In this document: positions 58,178 through 64,000 of the stretch, one piece after another | How the letters are laid out: each line of letters starts with the position of its first letter | How positions within the stretch are numbered: the first letter of the stretch is position 1 | NCBI RefSeq assembly: GCF_027887165.1 | Contig: NC_077232.1 | Location: forward strand, 56,291,788-56,355,787 | From: Monodelphis domestica | Taxonomy: Eukaryota; Chordata; Mammalia; Didelphimorphia; Didelphidae | DNA: 64,000 nucleotides | Reading direction: 5' to 3' | The notes under the pieces: model-generated | What the model was told of the DNA's origin: nothing | The model's input: the letters and a program-made list of their open reading frames with translations, nothing else | Databases searched by the model: none | Position numbers and translations under genes: made by a program

Positions 58178-58435
58178 AGGGCAACTAGGTGGCACAATGG
58201 AGAGAGATGCAGTCCTAGAGTCAAGGAGATCTCAGTTCAAATCCAGCCTCAAACACTTATTAGCTATGTGATTCTGGATAAGTCATTTAACCCTGATTAC
58301 ATCAGTTTCCTCATCTGTAAAATAAACTAGAGAAGGAAATGGCAAACTAATTTAGCCAGTGTCTTTGCCAAGAAAATCCCAAATGGGGTCATGATGAATT
58401 GGACATGACTAAAATGACTAAACAAGAACAACGTT
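58178..58435 (+). repeat. MAR1-type SINE
   Basis: GGGCAACTAGGTGGCACAAT, CAGTTCAAATCCAGCCTCAA, CTAGAGAAGGAAATGGCAAA, AAATGGGGTCATGATGAATT and an AACAAGAACAAC end are diagnostic of marsupial MAR1 elements. Confidence 0.8.
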
Positions 58436-58989
58436 CTTTCCCTTCCCCCTAAGCCTCTATAATCCTGGAATTAATCTAGTTTTCTCCTAAGGCAGCCTAA
58501 GATGCCATGTGCTTTCTTCATATCCAGTTAGAACCAGTACAAACCCTCTGCCTCCTATAAGGGGGAAAAAAGGGTTAATTATATAAGAAGGTTGGACTGG
58601 ATATATTTAAAAACAAAGTCACCAAGAGTTTATATTAATTCCAAAGAGATTTATTTAATTTATTTACAAAATATAGAAAGAATGAAGTAAGAAAATCAGA
58701 GAGAGGTTAGGGTAAGATATCTAGCCTAAGCACTAAGTAATTTACTCCTGGCCCCTGGCTCAACCCAGTCAGGGAGAGTTAGTCCTTAGGCCTCTACAAA
58801 GCCGAGGACCTGGGGAAGTCTCTTTTGAGGCTAGTCTCATCAGAAAATCCAATATGAAAGGAGTCAGCCTTTCACTCACCATGTCTCAGGTCCAATAAGC
58901 AGACTCTCCACCAGCCTCCACTCCAAAGAAAGAACTGTCAGTAGAACTGAACTCAGGAAGTTGTCACTCCTTTTTAAAGACCCTTTCTT

Positions 58990-59265
58990 ACAAACTGTGG
59001 GAGTAAAAACACTGAGGAAAAGTAACTGCTTGACTACAGGGATTGAAGGGATATGACTGAGGAGAGACTCTAAATGCACACTCTAATGCAAACACCAACA
59101 ACATGGAAATGGGTTTGAGTCAAGAACACATGTGATACCCAGTGGAATTGCGTGTCGGCTGTGGGAGAGGTGGTGGGAGGGGGGGAAGGAAGAAAAGAAA
59201 ATGATCTTTGTTTCCAATGAATAATGTTTGAAAATGACCAAATAAAACAATGTTCCAAAAAAAGA
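58990..59265 (+). mobile_element. 276-bp L1 tail insertion with 14-bp target duplication
   Basis: Young L1 3' UTR (GTGGGAGTAAAAACACTGAG; GAGGAGAGACTCTAAATG; AATGATCTTTGTTTCCAATG) ending in a short A-rich tail. AAAGACCCTTTCTT flanks it at 58976-58989 and 59266-59279. Confidence 0.9.
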
Positions 59266-59478
59266 AAAGACCCTTTCTTTTGTGTCACCTCCTGTGCTTT
59301 CCCCTAATTTTACTTCTACCAATCACAGTTGAAGCTTTGCTTTAAGACTGCCCAGGGTCAGTCAGTGGATTCTGATTCATCACCCACTATCTTGCACAGA
59401 TGGGTCACAGACCTTCCCTACTCAAGTGTGAATGGAGTGTTTATACCTTTGGTGATTAAATCGAAAAATGGGCAGATC

Positions 59479-61703
59479 CTAGATGCATTCCCAATAAGAT
59501 CAGGAGTGAAACAAGGATGCCCATTATCACCTCTATTATTTGACATTGAACTAGAAACACTAGCAATAGAAATTAGAGAAGAAAAAGAAATTGAAGGCAT
59601 TAAAATAGGCAATGAGGAGACCAAGTTATTGCTCTTTGCAGATGACATGATGGTCTACTTAAAGAATCCTAGAGATTCAACCAAAAAGCTAATAGAAATA
59701 ATCGACAACTTTAGCAAAGTTGCAGGATACAAAATAAACCCGCATAAGTCATCAGTATTTCTATATATTTCCAACACAGCTCAGCAGCAAGAACTAGAAA
59801 GAGAAATCCCATTCAAAATCACCTTAGACAAAATACCTAGGAATCTGTCTCCTGAGACAAACACAGGAACTATATGAACACAACTACAAAACACTCTCCA
59901 CACACCTAAAAGTAGACTTGAGCAATTGGAAAAACATTAACTGCTCATGGGTAGGATGAGCCAATATAATAAAAATGACCATCCTACCCAAACTTATTTT
60001 GCCATACCCATTGAACTTCCAAAAAAATTCTTTACTGATTTAGAAAAAACCATAACAAAGTTCATTTGGAAGAACAAAGGATCAAGGATATCCAGAGAAA
60101 TAATGAAAAAAAAAATACAAAGGAAGGTGGCCTTGAAGTCCCAGATCTCAAACTATATTATAAAGCAGTGGTCATCAAAACAATTTGGTACTGGCTAAGA
60201 GACATAAAGGAGGATCAGTGGAATAGATTTGGGGCAAGTGACCTCAGCAAGACAGTATATGATAAACCCAAAGATCCCAGCTTTGGGGACAAAAACCCAT
60301 TATTTGATAAAACTGCTGGGAAAATTGGAAGACAGTGTGGGAGAGATTAGGTTTAGATCAACACCTCACACCCTACACCAAGATAAATTCAAAATGGGTG
60401 AATGACTTGAACATAAAGAAGGAAACTATAAGTAAATTAGGCAAACAGAATAGTATACATGTCAGACCTTTGGGAAGGGAAACACTTTAAAACCAAGGAA
60501 GACTTAGAAAGAATCACAAAATGTAAAATAATTTTGACTACATCAAATTAAAAAGCTTTTGTACAAACAAAACCAATGTAACTAAAATCAGAAGGGAAGC
60601 AACAAATTGGGAAACAATCTTCATAAAAACTTCTGACAAAGGTTTACTCAAATTTACAAAGAGCTAAATCAATTGTACAAAAAATCAAGTCATTCTCCAA
60701 TTGACAAATGGGCAAGGGACATGAACAGGCAGTTCTCAGCCAAAGAAATCAAAACTATTAATAAGCACATGAAAAAGTGTTCTAAATCTCTTATAATCAG
60801 AGAGATGCAAATCAAAACAACTCTGAGGTATCACCTCACACCTAGCAGATTGGCTAACATGACAGCAAAGGAAAGTAATGAATGCTGGAGGGGATGTGGC
60901 AAAGTAGGGACATTAATTCATTGCTGGTGTAGTTGTGAATTGATCCAACCATTCTGGAGGGCAATTTGGAACTATGCCCAAAGGGCGATAAAAGACTGTC
61001 TGCCCTTTGATCCAGCCATAGCACTGCTGGGTTTGTACCCCAAAGAGATAATAAGGATAAAGACTTGTACAAGAATATTCATAGCTGCGCTCTTTGTGGT
61101 GGCCAAATATTGGAAAATGAGGGGATGTCCTTCAATTGGAGAATGACTGAACAAATTGTGGTATATGTTGGTGATGGGAATACTATTGTGCTCAAAGGAA
61201 TAATAAAGTGGAGGAATTCCATGGAGACTGGAACAATCTCAAGAAGTGATGCAGAGTGAGAGGAGCAGAACCAGGAAAACATTGTACTCAGAGACTGATA
61301 CACTGTGGTACAATGGAACATACTGGACTTCTCCATTAGTGGCAGTGTAATGTCCCTGAACAATCTACAGGGATCTAGGAGAAAAAACACTATCCACAAG
61401 CAGAGGGCAAACTTTGGGAGTAAAAACACTGAGGAAAAGCAACTGCTTGACTACAGGGGTTGAGGGGACATGTCTGAGGAGAGACTCTAAATGAACACTC
61501 TAATGCAAATAACCAACAACATGGAAATGGGTTCGAATCAAGAACACATTTGATACCTCATGGAATTGTGCATCAGCTAGGGGAGAGGTGGGGGGGGGGA
61601 GGAAGAAAAGAAAATGATCTTTGTCCCCAATGAATAATGTTTGGAAATGACCAAATAAAATAATGTTAAAAAAAGAAATAATAAAAAAACAAAAACAAAA
61701 ATT
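59479..61703 (+). mobile_element. 5'-truncated L1, about 2.2 kb, ORF2 C-terminal half
   Basis: The insert opens in the ORF2 reverse transcriptase (SGVKQGCPLSPLLFDIELET) and holds the catalytic [12 protein letters not shown] near 59640. It continues through the C-terminal region ([37 protein letters not shown] near 61060) into the young 3' UTR and an A-rich tail. Several frameshifts split ORF2 between 59870 and 61150, so it cannot make a full protein. GGCAGATC occurs at 59471-59478 and 61704-61711. Confidence 0.85.
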
Positions 61704-61857
61704 GGCAGATCTTCCCATTCAACTTTAAGTAGAGTGTTTACAACTATGGTGATTAATTCTAAAAATAGGCAGGGGTTACAATTTAATCTTCATAATCAGG
61801 GGAGAGTTAAGTATTTTCATTTTTACAATCAGGGGAGAGTTAAATTTAATCTTCACA

Positions 61858-62284
61858 ATGCCCATCATTTGCCAAAGGAACCAGGGTTGGCTTTGGGGAG
61901 CTCTGATTGACTTGCCTGGCTCTTTCTCTGTTTGTAGGTGATGGATTTGTCTACGGAGTTATGGAAAAGTTAATGTTGGGTTGACTTCTAGGTTCATGTG
62001 ATCCTATGTCCAAGATTACCATGGTTTGTGGCTAAAACTTCTCAGCAAGAGAATCTCAGAAATACCAGCTATAAAATGGTACTTTTGAAAAGCATTCATC
62101 CTGCATCTGCTATATGCCAGGCACTTTGAGAAGGATTGCCAATGCAATAACCAAATAACCTCAGACCTCAAAAAGCTTGGCCTTACTGGGGGAAGCAAAA
62201 CATAAATCTATAAGTATATATTTTGAACAAAATTTGTACAATAATTAACAGAGGGAAGTTTCTAAAGATTGGGGGAATTGGGGC
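61858..62284. other. Unassigned intergenic DNA
   Basis: A scrap near 62095-62190 (CATCTGCTATATGCCAGGCA) looks like a CORE-SINE/L2 end. No gene is seen. Confidence 0.4.
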
Positions 62285-62460
62285 AGATAGGTAGAGAGCC
62301 AAGCCAGGAGTCAGGAAGACCTGGGTTCAAATTTGAACTCAGATCCTTCCCTAGCTGTATGACTCTGGGCAAGTAACTTAATTTTAATTGCCTAGCTCTT
62401 CCCACTTTTCTGCCTTAGAACCAATATTAGCATCAACTCTAAGATGAGTTAAAGACTAAA
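62285..62460 (+). repeat. Diverged tRNA-like SINE
   Basis: GGGGCAGATAGGTAGAGAGC, GGGTTCAAATTTGAACTCAG, CTCTGGGCAAGTAACTTAAT and a degenerate GAACCAATATTAGCATC end show an old relative of the SINE at 13564. Confidence 0.65.
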
Positions 62461-63284
62461 AGACCAGGAGTCATCAGAAAAAGCTTCATGTACAAAGCAT
62501 GAGTTGAGCTGTATTTGACATTGATTTGGAGGATAGTTGTCTCAAGTATTTGATGGTTTCATTCATTCAATTATTCAATTAATAAACTTATTTGCAAGGT
62601 ACTATGCTAGGATTTCAAGACAAGAACTAACGAGTCTTAGTCCTAAAGAAACTTATATTCTATGGGCCAAAGGAGAGAGACCACATGTTCACAAAGAAAA
62701 CACATGAATATGTATCATGGTATATACAAGATTTTTTGGGGGTGGGCATTGATTGCTGGAGGAAGGATCAGGAAATGTTTCACACAGGAAGTTGTGTTCC
62801 TAAGACATACAGAACACTGTGCTAAGCATTGGAGGGAAGGAGGTGTGGTGTGGGGAGGAAATTGGACAAAATCAATGAAGGCAGGGTCGCTGTACTCGGG
62901 GAATTCACAACCTTGAAGGGAAGGACCACTTACCTCTCCCTCTTCTCCACTGCTTTTCCATTCACAGCCAAAGATTCCTGTATGCTGGGTGCGTTGTCCC
63001 CATCCCCAGTCTTGTGTATAGAAACCTGTCTGCATCCAGGCTCTGTCTGGAGCTGGGGAGCAGATTTGAATGGACTTTGGTGGGTAGATAAGTTAACTAT
63101 TCTTTGTATTAGCTAATAGCTGGAGCTTGCTTTTGTGGAGTAGGTCTCAACCACTTGGAGGGTTTTGATGAAGGTGACCAGACAATTTAAGCTATTTGAG
63201 GAGAAAGGTGATAGTAATGAAGTAATGAATGAAAAAATATTGTGTTTACTTCAAGCTATGCCCCGGAATACAAATACAAAAAGA
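62461..63284. other. Mostly unassigned intergenic DNA
   Basis: Around 62560-62700 the text parallels 12725-12848 (AGGTACTATGCTAGGATTTC; GAAACTTATATTCTATGGGC), so an old interspersed repeat is likely. Overlapping open frames near 62700-63110 have no recognisable product. Confidence 0.35.
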
Positions 63285-63530
63285 GATGGCTCAGTGGATA
63301 AAGCACTGAGCCTGGAGTCAGGAAGACCTGTGTTATTATCTTGCCTGGGTCTCAGATACTTCTTACCTCTGTTGCCCCTGGGAAAGCCACTTAATCTTTG
63401 TCCACCTCAGTTTCCTCAACTGTAAAATGGGGATCATAAAAGCACCAGTCTCACAGGATTGTGAGGATCAGATTAAATGAAGCACTTAGCAGAGTGTCTG
63501 GTGGCACCATGTTTAATTAAAATGAATGCT
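63285..63530 (+). repeat. MON1-type CORE-SINE
   Basis: GGCTCAGTGGATAAAGCACT, GGAGTCAGGAAGACCTGTGT, CTCAGTTTCCTCAACTGTAA, GATTGTGAGGATCAGATTAA and a GCACTTAGCAGAGTGTCTGG end. Confidence 0.75.
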
Positions 63531-63706
63531 CATTCCATTCTATCCATTCCATTCCACAAAAGGAAGAGACAATCTGTGTTCAAGAGGAGACAAAACATAT
63601 AGGGGGTTGGCCCCAAGGAAGAGGGTTGGGTTTGGGAAGCCCTAGAGGAGTTGCAGGTCAACAGCAATGACAATATTGATTTGATTACAGAGGAGAGGGT
63701 AGAGGG

Positions 63707-63829
63707 TGTCAATATGGAATCTAGAAACCCCCAAACTTGGGGTCTCTTCTTGCAAGCTAACCCTAAACTTAGGGTTCATCAGATTTTACTAGACTACAAG
63801 TTTTGGGGTTTCTAGATTCCATGTTGACA
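63707..63829. repeat. Inverted repeat with 33-bp arms (31 of 33 paired)
   Basis: The left arm 63707-63739 (TGTCAATATGGAATCTAGAA onward) pairs with the right arm 63797-63829, with two mismatches. The loop contains a second palindrome, AACCCTAAACTTAGGGTT, near 63759-63776. It may be a short foldback DNA element (MITE-like). No target duplication was confirmed. Confidence 0.65.
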
Positions 63830-64000
63830 AGGGGAACATGTGGGACAGTAGGGCAATGGTAAAAAAGATGTGAAGCCTGATGAGAGCTGGCTAGATATGA
63901 GTCACCTTGCCATGTGAGTATATATTCATAAACCCATCAATTGAGACTGCATCAGTCTCCAGGGAAAGAATTCCAAACCCAAGTGAGTCAATTCCCAGAG

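Larger units (their letters stand above)
58555..61857 (-). mobile_element. LTR of the recurrent family broken by two L1 insertions
   Basis: The minus strand starts at 61857 with TGTGAAGATTAAATTTAACT and ends near 58555. The LTR pieces are about 61704-61857, 59266-59478 and 58555-58989. The two L1 copies between them have their own target duplications. CT-rich and AATAAA parts lie near 58650. The left end is approximate. Confidence 0.65.

Overview
This is vertebrate nuclear DNA, almost certainly from a marsupial. The first 9 kb carry the developmental homeobox gene DBX1. The other 55 kb hold no host gene I can recognise and are built mainly from retrotransposons. The marsupial call rests on the repeats. 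Four near-identical tRNA-like SINEs are flanked by target-site duplications. MON1/MAR1-type CORE-SINEs are frequent, L1 elements are of marsupial type, L2 and L3/CR1 relics are present, and there is an RTE-like LINE with RTE-tailed SINEs. The set looks opossum-like, but sequence alone does not settle American versus Australian lineage.

Layout. 1-1640: upstream flank with no repeats I recognise. 1640-1830: promoter with CCAAT boxes and a TATA box. 1975-7700: DBX1 on the + strand in four coding exons (1975-2344, 3061-3162, 5166-5368, 7311-7700), predicting 354 aa with a homeodomain at about residues 182-241 split by the last intron. 7701-8860: 3' UTR ending at an AATAAA. Repeats are absent or undetectable from 1 to about 5.4 kb, enter in intron 3, and dominate after 8.9 kb.

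9-17 kb: an L2 relic, a solo LTR, an RTE-tailed SINE, an LTR split by a young SINE, and a 5'-truncated RTE-like LINE (14880-16672) with a 12-bp target duplication. 17.7-26.06 kb: one old antisense L1 running from 5' UTR to near its 3' end, with at least three later insertions. 26-46 kb: L2, L1 and CORE-SINE relics, several LTRs (one family repeatedly), a decayed C2H2 zinc-finger pseudogene, and a long TTCC tract. 46.8-48.7 kb: an ORF1-only half-L1 between identical 17-bp target duplications. 48.7-64 kb: L2 and L3/CR1 relics, more LTRs of the recurrent family (one split by two young L1 insertions), CORE-SINEs, and a 33-bp-arm inverted repeat near the end.

Functionally, DBX1 is the only host gene seen. 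It is a homeodomain transcription factor with two possible Groucho-binding motifs and an acidic tail. In human, DBX1 lies between NAV2 and HTATIP2/PRMT3, so the downstream desert here probably leads toward the NAV2 3' end. That is inference from synteny; no NAV2 exon was recognised. The observations most worth a second look are the half-L1, the two composite SINEs that share a body but carry different LINE-derived tails, and the RTE-like LINE whose 3' end one of those tails matches.
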